Shown here one piece after another: positions 8,468-17,172 of a DNA stretch of 64,000 bases. The DNA comes from Roseiflexus castenholzii DSM 13941 (GTDB lineage: Bacteria; Chloroflexota; Chloroflexia; Chloroflexales; Roseiflexaceae), in the NCBI RefSeq assembly GCF_000017805.1, contig NC_009767.1, positions 5,500,001 to 5,564,000 of the forward strand. Direction: 5' to 3'. Under the pieces are notes generated by a model. The model did no database searches. It saw nothing but the letters and a program-made list of their open reading frames with translations, and had not been told where the DNA came from. Each line of letters opens with the position of its first letter. Within the stretch, counting starts at the first letter, position 1. The translations under genes were made by a program, and so were the position numbers.

Positions 8468-9421
8468 ATGCGTGTACTGATCACCGGCGGCGCCGGCTTT
8501 CTTGGTTCTCATTTGTGTGATCGATTCCTGGCGGAAGGTCATACCGTCGTGGCGATGGACAATCTGATTACCGGCAACACCGACAATATTGCCCATCTTG
8601 CCGGTCATCCGCGCTTCAGTTTCATCAAGCACGACGTGACGAACTATATTTTTGTCGAGGGTCCGCTCGATGCCATTTTGCACTTCGCCTCACCCGCCTC
8701 ACCGGTCGATTATCTGGAGTTGCCGATTCAAACGCTGAAAGTCGGCGCACTCGGCACGCACAAGGCATTGGGGCTGGCAAAGGATAAAAAAGCGCGCTTC
8801 CTGCTCGCTTCGACTTCAGAAGTGTACGGCGATCCACAGGTGCATCCGCAACCTGAAACATACTACGGACACGTCAATCCCATTGGTCCACGTGGTGTGT
8901 ACGATGAAGCCAAGCGCTTCGCCGAGGCGATGACCATGGCGTACCATCGCTATCACGGCGTCGAGACGCGCATTGTACGCATTTTCAACACCTATGGTCC
9001 GCGCATGCGTCTCCGCGATGGTCGGGTGGTGCCCAATTTCATTCAGCAAGCATTGCGCGGCGAGCCGCTGACCATTTATGGAGATGGCTCGCAAACGCGA
9101 TCATTTCAATATGTCGATGATCTGGTGGAAGGGGTCTATCGCCTGCTCTTTTCCAACGAAGTCGAGCCGGTCAATATTGGCAATCCCGGCGAGTTTACCA
9201 TTAAAGCGTTCGCCGAACTGGTCAATGCGTTGACCGACAACAAGGCTGGTGTGGTGTACAAAGATCTGCGCACACAGGACGATCCGCAGGTGCGTCAGCC
9301 GGACATTGCGAAGGCGCGCAGGATTCTGGGGTGGGAGCCGCGCGTCAGCCTCGAAGAAGGGTTGCGTCGCACCATTCCATGGTTTCGTGAAGAACTGCGG
9401 AAACGCGGAGAACTGCCGTGA
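8468..9421 (+). CDS. Extended SDR, UDP-glucuronate decarboxylase/sugar nucleotide dehydratase-like
   Basis: An NAD-dependent sugar-nucleotide enzyme of 317 residues with TGGAGFLGSHLCDRFL at the N-terminus, ASTSEVYGDP, and the catalytic Tyr-Lys pair in GVYDEAKRFAEA. The HFASPASPVDY block and NTYGPRM segment resemble UDP-xylose synthases, so UDP-glucuronate decarboxylation is the best guess; dTDP-glucose dehydratase is the alternative. The ATG at 8468 is favoured over 8462 because GAGGGTGG lies at better spacing. It would supply an activated sugar to the downstream glycosyltransferase. The next gene begins one base after the stop. Confidence 0.87.
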   Translation: MRVLITGGAGFLGSHLCDRFLAEGHTVVAMDNLITGNTDNIAHLAGHPRFSFIKHDVTNYIFVEGPLDAILHFASPASPVDYLELPIQTLKVGALGTHKALGLAKDKKARFLLASTSEVYGDPQVHPQPETYYGHVNPIGPRGVYDEAKRFAEAMTMAYHRYHGVETRIVRIFNTYGPRMRLRDGRVVPNFIQQALRGEPLTIYGDGSQTRSFQYVDDLVEGVYRLLFSNEVEPVNIGNPGEFTIKAFAELVNALTDNKAGVVYKDLRTQDDPQVRQPDIAKARRILGWEPRVSLEEGLRRTIPWFREELRKRGELP

Positions 9422-9422
9422 G

Positions 9423-10934
9423 ATGATGGTTCGACAGAGCCGGTCGGAAAAGACACGGATGCACGGACTTCGCGCAATCGCTCCTTCCCTGCGAACGACC
9501 ATCACGCTCTGGCTGGTCGCCGTCGCTCTGGGGATACTGCTGGCGCGCACTCCGCTCGATACGCTTGCACTGATGGCGGGTGCGGCGCTGGCGCTCATTC
9601 TGGCGCTGGTGCATCCGGTCCTGGCAGTTGGTATGGCGGCGCTGTCGGTGCCGGTGCAGGAGCTGATTACCCTTCCGGGCGGGCTATCGGTTACACAGAT
9701 GACGGTGCTGTTGGCGCTGGGGGGCTGGTTGTTCCATACTCTGGCGCGCGCTGAACAGCGCATGCTTCCAACCGATCTCTTGCTTCTATGGGGTGGGGTG
9801 CTCTTCGCACTGCTGCTCTCTGCCAGTGTGACGCCGTATTCGCGCACGGAAGCGCTGCGCGAGACGGCACGCTGGATGGTTGCGGCAGGCGTCTGGATGG
9901 CGGCTGCGAGCACGATCACCCGGCGCTGGCATATCATCTACCTGCTGGCATGTCTGTTGATCGCTCCGGCAGTGTGCGCCGGCATTGGCATCGTGCAGTT
10001 CGCAACCGGCGATGGTCCGCCGACCTTTCGGATCGCGCCCGATCTGCCATATGTGCGCGCCTATGGCACAATTGGACAGCCGAACTCATTTGCGGGATAC
10101 CTGAACATGGCATGGCCCCTGGCGCTTGCGCTGGCGATGGTAACCGCCAATAGCGCCCGGCAGAGCGGCGTTCGGCGGTGCCTGGCCGCTACGGGGCGCT
10201 GGATGTTGGTGGTCGTCGTGTGGGGAGTCGTCGGGGTGTTGCTGACGGCGTTGATGATGTCGTTCTCGCGTGGTGCGTGGATCGGCGCCGCAATTGGGGT
10301 GACAGGCATGGCGCTAAGCCTGGGCAGGCGCGCGCTGCCGGCGCTCCTGGGACTGGTGGCGGTTGGCGTGGCAGTGGTGTTGCTCGCCATTGTGGGCGCG
10401 CTCCCCGAAGCGCTGATGACGCGCCTGGCGAGCGTCTGGCAGAGTGTGGCATGGTTCGATGCGGCGGCAGTGACGGTGACACCAGAGAACTTCGCAGTCG
10501 TCGAGCGAATGGCGCACCTCCAGGCAGGGTGGGAGATGTTTCGTTCCGCACCGCTGTTCGGCGTTGGTCCTGGCAATTACTCTGTCGCATATCCAGAGTT
10601 TGCCGTTGGCGGATGGTATGCGAGTCGCGGGCATGCCCACAATTACTACCTGCACATGGCAGCGGAAACAGGAATAATCGGCATAGTGGCATACCTGGCG
10701 CTCCTCGGCGGAGTGATCCGGCAGGCATTGCGCGCGCTTCGACGCACAACCGATCCCATTTTGTACGGCGCAACCGTCGGCGGATGTGGTATCATCGCAG
10801 CAGTAGCAGGGCATAATCTGTTCGAGAACCTGCACGTACTCAATTTTGGCATTCAACTCGCGGTCGTATGGGCGGTGATCGGCGCGATTGCGCACTGTAC
10901 TGAAGACATTCAATCACAATGCGCTATCTCATAA
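9423..10934 (+). CDS. O-antigen ligase/polymerase-like membrane protein
   Basis: A 503-residue polytopic protein with about ten to twelve hydrophobic segments. The Wzy/WaaL-type signature is recognisable: a GQPNSFAGYLNMAWPL block, an SRGAWIGA segment, and then a loop reading LFGVGPGNYSVAYPEF and GHAHNYYLHMAAETGIIG, whose His and Tyr residues are characteristic of this superfamily. It should polymerise or ligate lipid-linked glycan at the periplasmic face. The ATG at 9423 directly follows the SDR stop. The 3' end overlaps the next gene by 16 bases, indicating operon coupling. Confidence 0.85.
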   Translation: MMVRQSRSEKTRMHGLRAIAPSLRTTITLWLVAVALGILLARTPLDTLALMAGAALALILALVHPVLAVGMAALSVPVQELITLPGGLSVTQMTVLLALGGWLFHTLARAEQRMLPTDLLLLWGGVLFALLLSASVTPYSRTEALRETARWMVAAGVWMAAASTITRRWHIIYLLACLLIAPAVCAGIGIVQFATGDGPPTFRIAPDLPYVRAYGTIGQPNSFAGYLNMAWPLALALAMVTANSARQSGVRRCLAATGRWMLVVVVWGVVGVLLTALMMSFSRGAWIGAAIGVTGMALSLGRRALPALLGLVAVGVAVVLLAIVGALPEALMTRLASVWQSVAWFDAAAVTVTPENFAVVERMAHLQAGWEMFRSAPLFGVGPGNYSVAYPEFAVGGWYASRGHAHNYYLHMAAETGIIGIVAYLALLGGVIRQALRALRRTTDPILYGATVGGCGIIAAVAGHNLFENLHVLNFGIQLAVVWAVIGAIAHCTEDIQSQCAIS

Positions 10935-11872
10935 CGGGTGGAGCAGGATTCATCGGCAGTCACCTGAGCGAGGCGTTGCTGGCGCGCGGCGATCAGGTGG
11001 TGTGCATCGACAATTTCAACGACTATTACGATCCGGTTCGGAAGCGACGCAATATCGCGCGCGCGCTGGCGCACCCCGGCTATACGCTGGTCGAGGCGGA
11101 TTTTCGAGACGCGGAAATAATGGATCGCGTCTTCGCGCAGTATCGACCACAGCGGGTAGCGCACATCGGCGCAATGGCGGGTCCGCGCCCATCGATGCGC
11201 AATCCTGCGCTCTACGAAGAGGTCAATGTTCGCGGCACGCTGACCATCCTGGAAACGGCGGCGCGGTACGAGGTCGAGGGGTTGGTGCTGGCATCAACAT
11301 CATCGGTGTACGGCATGTCGCCAACCCCATGGTCAGAGGAGTCGCCGACCGACCGACCCCTGTCGTACTACGCTGCCACGAAAAAAGCAGCTGAAGTGCT
11401 GGCATACACAGCGCACCGCCAGTACGGTATGCCAATACGCATTGTGCGCTTCTTCACCGTGTACGGTCCGCGCGGTCGGCCCGATATGACGCCACACTTA
11501 TTCGTTGATGCAATGGTCGCCGGAAAATCGATAACCTTGTTCAATGGCGGCATGGGCGTCTACCGCGACTGGACCTATGTTGATGATATTGTGTCTGGTG
11601 TGGTCGCAGCGCTCGATGCCGGGTACGCCTTTGACATTTTCAATTTAGGGCACTCAAGCCCGGTGCAGTTGATCGATTTCGTCACTGCTCTGGAACGGGT
11701 GACCGGTTTGTGCGCCAGGATTGTGGCACAACCGCTGCCAGCCGCAGACCCGCCGATCACCTATGCCCGAATTGACAAGGCGACGCGGATGCTTGGATTT
11801 CAGCCGTGTACGCCGCTGGAAGAAGGGCTGGCACGCTTTTGGGAGTGGTACCGGAGCGAGCATGGCGCCTGA
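10919..11872 (+). CDS. NAD-dependent epimerase, UDP-glucuronate/UDP-glucose 4-epimerase-like
   Basis: A 317-residue extended SDR enzyme. It has the nucleotide-binding TGGAGFIGSHLSEAL, the DNFNDYYDP segment typical of UDP-glucuronate 4-epimerases, an ASTSSVYG block with the catalytic Ser/Thr, and Tyr-Lys in LSYYAATKKAAE. The FFTVYGPRGRPDM and FNGGMGVYRDWTYVDDI segments also point to the GAE subgroup. It probably makes an epimerised uronic acid or hexose donor for the glycan. It starts inside the upstream ligase gene. The segment AMAGPRPSMRNP in place of the usual AGVRYSLENP is a mild divergence. Confidence 0.88.
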   Translation: MRYLITGGAGFIGSHLSEALLARGDQVVCIDNFNDYYDPVRKRRNIARALAHPGYTLVEADFRDAEIMDRVFAQYRPQRVAHIGAMAGPRPSMRNPALYEEVNVRGTLTILETAARYEVEGLVLASTSSVYGMSPTPWSEESPTDRPLSYYAATKKAAEVLAYTAHRQYGMPIRIVRFFTVYGPRGRPDMTPHLFVDAMVAGKSITLFNGGMGVYRDWTYVDDIVSGVVAALDAGYAFDIFNLGHSSPVQLIDFVTALERVTGLCARIVAQPLPAADPPITYARIDKATRMLGFQPCTPLEEGLARFWEWYRSEHGA

Positions 11873-11933
11873 GCGGCGGGAGATTTGAAGGAAAGCGCGC
11901 CTCCCGAAGCACTGAGACGATCACGGGAGATCA

Positions 11934-13046
11934 ATGGAAGTTCCGACGGAACCACGAGAGGACGGTTCAATGATGATCAACGAGCGAGTCGGCGATGCGG
12001 GCGCCGACGAATCGGTCAACCTGCCTGAGACTCCCGAAATTCAGGAAGTCGAACGTCAGGGGTTCTCGCTGGCAAAGGCGTTGCGCAGCCCGCGTACCAT
12101 TATCTCGTTTGCGCTTGCAATTGCGATTGTCGTATTCGCCGTGCGTGGCTTCGATATCGATGTGCAGCAGACATGGCAGTATATGCGTGGCGCCGATGGA
12201 TGGCTACTGCTGGCAGGCTTCGGCATCTTCTACCTGACGTTTCCGTTGCGTGCCGTGCGCTGGCGGATGCTGCTGGAAAATGCCAATGTGCCGGTGCGCG
12301 AAGGACGCAAAAGTTGGGCGTCGCTGCCTGCGCTGATGGAATATATCTACCTCTCGTGGTTTGCCAACTGTGTGGTGCCGGCCAAACTCGGCGATGCCTA
12401 CCGCGGGTATCTGCTCAAACAGAATGGGCGTGTGTCGTTTTCGGCGACGTTTGGCACGATCTTTGCCGAGCGCCTCCTCGATATGCTGGGATTGTTCGGG
12501 TTGCTGGTGTTGTCGGCATGGTTTACGTTCGGCGCGCAGATGCCGGAGAGCACCCGGGTGGTGTTCGGCTTTGGCGCGCTGCTGGTCGTTATGATTGTCA
12601 GCGGTCTGGCGGGGATGCGCTGGTTAAGCCCGGTCATTCGACGCTTTATCCCGAAACGTCTGATCGGGGTGTATGGCAACTTTGAACACGCAGCGCTGCG
12701 CTCGTTCCGTCCGGGCATCCTGCCCAAACTGATCGCGCTGACGTCCGGCGTCTGGCTGCTCGAAGGGATGCGGCTCTATTTTGTGATCCAGGCGCTCAGC
12801 CACGAAGGGTTGTCGCTGCCGCTGTCGGCGATCATCTTCGTTGCGCTGGCGTCGTCGTTGCTGACAGCCATTCCCTTCACTCCAGCCGGTCTTGGCGTTG
12901 TCGAAACGGTGATTACGGGCGTGCTGACGTTCTTCAAGGTCGGAACGAGCCTTGGCGGGGCTGTCACGTTGCTCGACCGGGTCATCAATTTCTGGAGCAT
13001 TGTCGTGATCGGGTTCGTTCTGTACCTGGTCAGTAAACGGAGGTGA
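11934..13046 (+). CDS. LPG_synthase_TM (UPF0104) family membrane protein, flippase-like
   Basis: A 370-residue integral membrane protein with a 50-residue acidic cytoplasmic N-terminus and about eight hydrophobic segments. The loop YLSWFANCVVPAKLGDAYRGYLL is the hallmark of the lysylphosphatidylglycerol synthase transmembrane family (AglD/MprF-like), and a second block near IPFTPAGLGVVETV supports it. Members are proposed to move lipid-linked substrates or assist glycosyl transfer; the exact role here is inferred from its place between the epimerase and a GT4. GGGAGA precedes the ATG at 11934. A second ATG at 11970 is possible. Confidence 0.85.
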   Translation: MEVPTEPREDGSMMINERVGDAGADESVNLPETPEIQEVERQGFSLAKALRSPRTIISFALAIAIVVFAVRGFDIDVQQTWQYMRGADGWLLLAGFGIFYLTFPLRAVRWRMLLENANVPVREGRKSWASLPALMEYIYLSWFANCVVPAKLGDAYRGYLLKQNGRVSFSATFGTIFAERLLDMLGLFGLLVLSAWFTFGAQMPESTRVVFGFGALLVVMIVSGLAGMRWLSPVIRRFIPKRLIGVYGNFEHAALRSFRPGILPKLIALTSGVWLLEGMRLYFVIQALSHEGLSLPLSAIIFVALASSLLTAIPFTPAGLGVVETVITGVLTFFKVGTSLGGAVTLLDRVINFWSIVVIGFVLYLVSKRR

Positions 13047-13060
13047 CGGGACAACCGCGC

Positions 13061-14263
13061 ATGCACGTCGGGATCGATTTTACGGCTGGCGCCTGGCAGG
13101 GCGCCGGCATTGGGCGTTACACGCGCGAACTGATCGGCGCCATTCTTGCTCAAAGCCCCGATCTTCGTTTCACTCTGTTCTACGCTGCTGGCTTTCCGGG
13201 CGCCGCTCCTCCGCCCTATCTGCCTGAGGTGCGCCGTCTCTGCGCATCGCATCCGCGTACCCGCGCTGTGCCCATTCCGCTGCCGCCCCGCCGCCTGACG
13301 CAACTCTGGCATCGGTTGCGCGTCCCGCTGCCGATCGAATGGCTTACCGGTCCACTCGATATTCTGCACGCGCCCGATTTCGTGGCGCCGCCGACGCGCG
13401 CCCGCACTCTTGTGACCATCCACGATCTTTCGTATATGGTGCATCCCGAGTGCGCCGTTCCCGGCGTTGCCGCCTTTCTGCGCGACGCCGTGCCGCGTAC
13501 ACTGCGACGCGCTGATGTCATCGTCGCCGATTCGGAGTCGACCCGGCGCGATCTCCAGCGCCTGTTGCACATCGCTCCTGAGCGTGTGTCGGTGGTCTAT
13601 CCTGCGGTAGACGAACGGTTTTGTCCCTTGCCGCCGGAGATGTGCGAGCCGGTGCGCCGGCGGTTGCGCCTGCCATCGCGCTTCATCCTGTTCGTCGGAA
13701 CAATCGAGCCACGCAAGAATCTGGCGCGTCTGCTGGAAGCCTTTGCGCGGATCGATCCGGCAACACGGCGACAAGGCAACGGTGATCTCTTCCTGGTCAT
13801 CGCCGGTCGGCGGGGATGGATGTACCAACCGGTGTTCGAGACTCTTGATCGCCTGGGACTGCGAGATCGGGTGCAGATACTCGATTTTGTGGCGGATTCT
13901 GACCTGCCAGTGGTGTATAATCTTGCACAGGCATTCGTGTATCCTTCGATCTACGAAGGATTCGGCTTGCCGCCGCTGGAAGCGCTGGCATGCGGAACAC
14001 CGGTAGTTACATCAGACAATTCGAGCCTTCCAGAGGTAGTGGGCAGCGCCGCCCTTCTTGTGCCTGCCGACGATGTGGCGGCGCTCACACAGGGGATGAG
14101 CCGCCTGTTGAACGATGACGCCCTGCGTGCTCAACTGCGTCAGGCGGGTCTGGAGCAGGCGCGACGATTTCGCTGGGAAGCGTCTGCCCGGCAGATGATC
14201 GAACACTATCACTCGTTGTCAACGGGAGCATCGCATGAGGCCACAACCAGAGCTCTCCGGTGA
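13061..14263 (+). CDS. Glycosyltransferase family 4
   Basis: A 400-residue GT-B enzyme. The N-terminal acceptor half begins MHVGIDFTAGAWQGAGIGRY, as in mannosyltransferase-like GT4 proteins. The donor half has FVGTIEPRKNLARLLEAF and the sugar-nucleotide motif FVYPSIYEGFGLPPLEAL followed by GTPVVTSDNSSLPEVVG. The frame opens at GTG 13043, overlapping the upstream stop, but that codon has its ribosome site directly adjacent; ATG 13061 gives the conserved N-terminus and is preferred. It acts on the cytoplasmic side, extending the lipid-linked glycan. The next gene starts 29 bases before its stop. Confidence 0.9.
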   Translation: MHVGIDFTAGAWQGAGIGRYTRELIGAILAQSPDLRFTLFYAAGFPGAAPPPYLPEVRRLCASHPRTRAVPIPLPPRRLTQLWHRLRVPLPIEWLTGPLDILHAPDFVAPPTRARTLVTIHDLSYMVHPECAVPGVAAFLRDAVPRTLRRADVIVADSESTRRDLQRLLHIAPERVSVVYPAVDERFCPLPPEMCEPVRRRLRLPSRFILFVGTIEPRKNLARLLEAFARIDPATRRQGNGDLFLVIAGRRGWMYQPVFETLDRLGLRDRVQILDFVADSDLPVVYNLAQAFVYPSIYEGFGLPPLEALACGTPVVTSDNSSLPEVVGSAALLVPADDVAALTQGMSRLLNDDALRAQLRQAGLEQARRFRWEASARQMIEHYHSLSTGASHEATTRALR

Positions 14264-14864
14264 AGCGCTCGACTCCGACGAGATGGAGAGCCGTAGTCTT
14301 GTTTTTGCCCGGTTGTTATCGCATATTTTCAACCCGGTTTTCGTCACTATCACTGCCTATCTGTTGATCGGTCTTCACACCCTGGACGAGGCGGGGCTTG
14401 CGTGGGTTGGCGGCATTATCGCTTTTCAAACGGCGCCATCGGTGCTGTATTATCTGGTGCGCTTGCGTCAGGGAGGGTTCAGCGATGCCGATGTGTCGGT
14501 GCGACATGAGCGCAATGAACTCTACATGTTTGGCACGGTGTCGGTCCTGCTGACGATTGGGCTGTTGCTGGCGCTAGACGCGCCACGCCCGTTTCTGGCG
14601 CTGACGGTTGGCATGCTGGGCATTGGCATTGTCTGCGGTTCGATCAATCTGATCTGGAAGATCAGCATGCACGGTGCAGCTATAGGCGCGCTGGCGACGC
14701 TGGCGCTGATCTACTCAAATGCGTTGGGGATTGCGTTCTGGATATGCGCCGTCGCCGTCGCCTGGGCGCGAGTGCGAACGCGCAACCATACGCCAGGGCA
14801 GGTGATCGCCGGCCTGGCTGTCGCTGCGATAGTCGTCAGCGTGTCGTTTCTAGCACTGGCGTGA
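14235..14864 (+). CDS. PAP2-like membrane phosphatase family protein
   Basis: A 209-residue protein with about six membrane helices. Two segments resemble PAP2-superfamily active-site regions: KISMHGAAIGAL (a His in a membrane-proximal position) and WARVRTRNHTPGQVIAGLAV (Arg and His before the TPGQV turn). By family, it could remove phosphate from polyprenyl diphosphate released by glycan assembly, recycling the lipid carrier. The ATG at 14235 lies six bases after GGGAG and inside the GT4 gene. The catalytic triad is not textbook, so a non-phosphatase PAP2-like role is possible. Confidence 0.72.
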   Translation: MRPQPELSGEALDSDEMESRSLVFARLLSHIFNPVFVTITAYLLIGLHTLDEAGLAWVGGIIAFQTAPSVLYYLVRLRQGGFSDADVSVRHERNELYMFGTVSVLLTIGLLLALDAPRPFLALTVGMLGIGIVCGSINLIWKISMHGAAIGALATLALIYSNALGIAFWICAVAVAWARVRTRNHTPGQVIAGLAVAAIVVSVSFLALA

Positions 14865-15052
14865 GATGTTGAAGGTGGGAAGGCGATGCCCTGCATGCCG
14901 ATCATTGCATCTTCCGACGGCGCAGAGTTGACGACGACGGGTGGCGTAGAGGCGTTTTGCTCACTGTTTGCGCGTGTTTTACCCTCGACAGTCTGGAAGG
15001 CAACGATATTGCCTGTCGGAGGATCTGGCGTCGCTGTGCAACGGTCGTGCTT

Positions 15053-16561
15053 ATGGCATTGAAAGACGCTGCGCCGCCATTTATTCTGTCGCTCGATATT
15101 GGCACGTCCTCGGTGCGCGCGCTGATGTTCGATGCGCGGGGATGGCGTGTGGCAGGGATCGGCGCGCGTGAGCCGGTGACGGTGCGCACTGCTCCTGATG
15201 GCGCTGCGGAAATCGATGCCGGCGCACTCTTCGATGCCGTCGGGCAATGCCTCGATATGGCGCTCGCGCAGTCCGCATCGCTGATACCCCCTAACGCTAT
15301 CGGCGGCGTTGCGGTCACGACCCTGGCGGCGACCTTGCTCGCACTCGACCGTGATGGCAGTCCCCTGACTCCGATCTTCACATACGCCGATACGCGCTGC
15401 ACTCAGGACGCGGCTGCGCTGCGGACGCGCTTCGATGAGCGCGAGGTTCATCAACGCACCGGATGCCTGCTGCGCACCAGTTATTGGCCCGCCCAACTCG
15501 CCTGGATCCGCCGGACCCGCCCGGCACTCTTTCGTCAGGCGGCATCGTGGGCAACCCTGGGCGATTATCTGGAGTTGCGCCTGTTCGGTCGGCGGCGCAT
15601 CAGTTATTCCGCCGCTTCCTGGACGGGCCTGCTCGACCGCACCATGCTGTCGTGGGATCTCCGCTTGCTGGGCGATCTCGGCGTTCGCCCCGGTCAACTG
15701 GCGCCGCTCATCGATCGGGATGCGCCCATCCAGGGTTTGCTTCCTGAGCATACCGCGCGCTGGGCGGAACTGGCGGAGATTCCGTGGTTTCCTGCCATTG
15801 GCGACGGCGCGGCGGCCAATATTGGCAGCGGTTGCGCAGGTCCAACGCGCGCGGCAATCACCATTGGCACTACCGGCGCGCTGCGTGTGGCGCTGCCGGA
15901 TATGGAGCACGTGCCATCTGGTTTGTGGTGTTATCGGATTGATCGCCATCGCGCCCTGCTCGGCGGCGCTACCAGCGAGGGCGGGAATGTTGTCGCCTGG
16001 CTACGCGAGACGTTGCGGATCGACGAAGACCCGAATACGCTCGATCGGGCGCTGGCAGCGCTTCCGCCCGATAACCACGGACTGACGATCCTGCCATTCT
16101 GGGCAGGGGAACGCAGTCCTGGCTGGGCTGGCGACGCGCGCGCCGTGATTGCAGGTCTGTCGCTGGGCGTGACGCCGCTCGACATCCTGCGCGCCGGGAT
16201 GGAAGCCGTTGCGTATCGGTTTGCGCTGATTCTGGAACAGATCGAGCAGGCGGGCGTGACGCCATCGGTCTTCGTTGCAGGCGGCGGCGCGCTGCTATCG
16301 TCACCTGCCTGGATGCAGATCATGACCGATGTGCTGGGGCGACCGCTGATCGTTGCCACTGAACCCGAGGTGAGCGCCAGAGGTGCGGCGCTCCTGGCGC
16401 TCGATGCGCTGGGTGTGACCGTAGACGAAGATCTGATTGCAGCGAATGCCGCCGGGTTCGTTCCCAACCCACATCATCACGCGCGCTACCGCGCAGCCAT
16501 TGCGCGCCAGCAGGCGCTGTACGAGAAGATCGTTCAAAGGGATGATGCAGCCAGTTGTTGA
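15053..16561 (+). CDS. FGGY-family carbohydrate kinase, gluconokinase-like
   Basis: A 502-residue sugar kinase with the two-lobed FGGY fold. The phosphate-1 loop is DIGTSSVRALMFDA near the N-terminus, a GDGAAANIGSG block and ITIGTTGAL form phosphate-2, and VFVAGGGALLSSPAWMQIMTDVLGRP is the adenosine/FGGY C-terminal signature. The FPAIGDG and PFWAGERSPGW segments favour gluconokinase or a close relative over xylulokinase, but substrate cannot be fixed from sequence alone. The ATG at 15053 precedes the conserved N-terminus, though its ribosome site is weak; the frame is open from 14957. The 3' end overlaps the convergent TPR gene by 28 bases. Confidence 0.85.
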   Translation: MALKDAAPPFILSLDIGTSSVRALMFDARGWRVAGIGAREPVTVRTAPDGAAEIDAGALFDAVGQCLDMALAQSASLIPPNAIGGVAVTTLAATLLALDRDGSPLTPIFTYADTRCTQDAAALRTRFDEREVHQRTGCLLRTSYWPAQLAWIRRTRPALFRQAASWATLGDYLELRLFGRRRISYSAASWTGLLDRTMLSWDLRLLGDLGVRPGQLAPLIDRDAPIQGLLPEHTARWAELAEIPWFPAIGDGAAANIGSGCAGPTRAAITIGTTGALRVALPDMEHVPSGLWCYRIDRHRALLGGATSEGGNVVAWLRETLRIDEDPNTLDRALAALPPDNHGLTILPFWAGERSPGWAGDARAVIAGLSLGVTPLDILRAGMEAVAYRFALILEQIEQAGVTPSVFVAGGGALLSSPAWMQIMTDVLGRPLIVATEPEVSARGAALLALDALGVTVDEDLIAANAAGFVPNPHHHARYRAAIARQQALYEKIVQRDDAASC

Positions 16562-17172
16562 ACTTCTTCCGCTGCAATTCGGTCGCCAGCCTGTCGAAAC
16601 GCTTGTTCGCCGCGCAAGAAAAAGACCCTGGCTTGATCTCGCTCGTTCAGAGCGGCATAGATTTCTCCCAGACCGCGATACGCGCATCCCTGGCACATGG
16701 CATCGTTTGCCTGCTGCGCCATTTCCAGGGAACGATGCATGATCGCCCTGGCTTGCGCCACATCCCCTGATTTGAGAAGGATATACCCCTGCTCGTAGAG
16801 ATTCGCGGCGAAACCGGCGTGATCATCGGGAACATACGATAATCGAAAACGATACTCTTCTCGGAAAAGCGCCTGTGCGATGCCGAGATTGCCCGCCATC
16901 CGCTCGACCACCCCTTGTTGATGGAGCACAATCGCCTGCCATCGTACATCGTGCGCTTCTTGCGCCAGACGATAGAGACGCGCGTAGAGTTCGCGCGCCT
17001 GATCGAATTTGTTCTGGAAGCAGTATGTGAATGCCAGTCCGTGAGCAACCTGTCGGTACTGCTCATACCGGGCAGTCGAGCATGCTGCCAGAACCGCCGC
17101 ATAAAGGCGTTCGGCTTCATCATATCGGCCATTGTCAAATGCCAGGAATGCTTGATGCAGAAGATGGTTCAT
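16534..17172 (-). CDS. TPR-repeat protein
   Basis: A 212-residue soluble protein made of about five tetratricopeptide-like helical pairs. Clear units include AFDNGRYDEAERLYAAVL, FQNKFDQARELYARLY, MAGNLGIAQALFREEYRF, LLKSGDVAQARAIMHRSLEM and ALNERDQARVFFLRGEQAF. No enzymatic motif, signal peptide or membrane segment is present, so it is probably a protein-interaction scaffold of unknown partner. Its ATG overlaps the holB stop as ATGA, so it is translationally coupled to the clamp-loader gene; whether they work together is unknown. Confidence 0.85.
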   Translation of the reverse strand: MNHLLHQAFLAFDNGRYDEAERLYAAVLAACSTARYEQYRQVAHGLAFTYCFQNKFDQARELYARLYRLAQEAHDVRWQAIVLHQQGVVERMAGNLGIAQALFREEYRFRLSYVPDDHAGFAANLYEQGYILLKSGDVAQARAIMHRSLEMAQQANDAMCQGCAYRGLGEIYAALNERDQARVFFLRGEQAFRQAGDRIAAEEVQQLAASSL

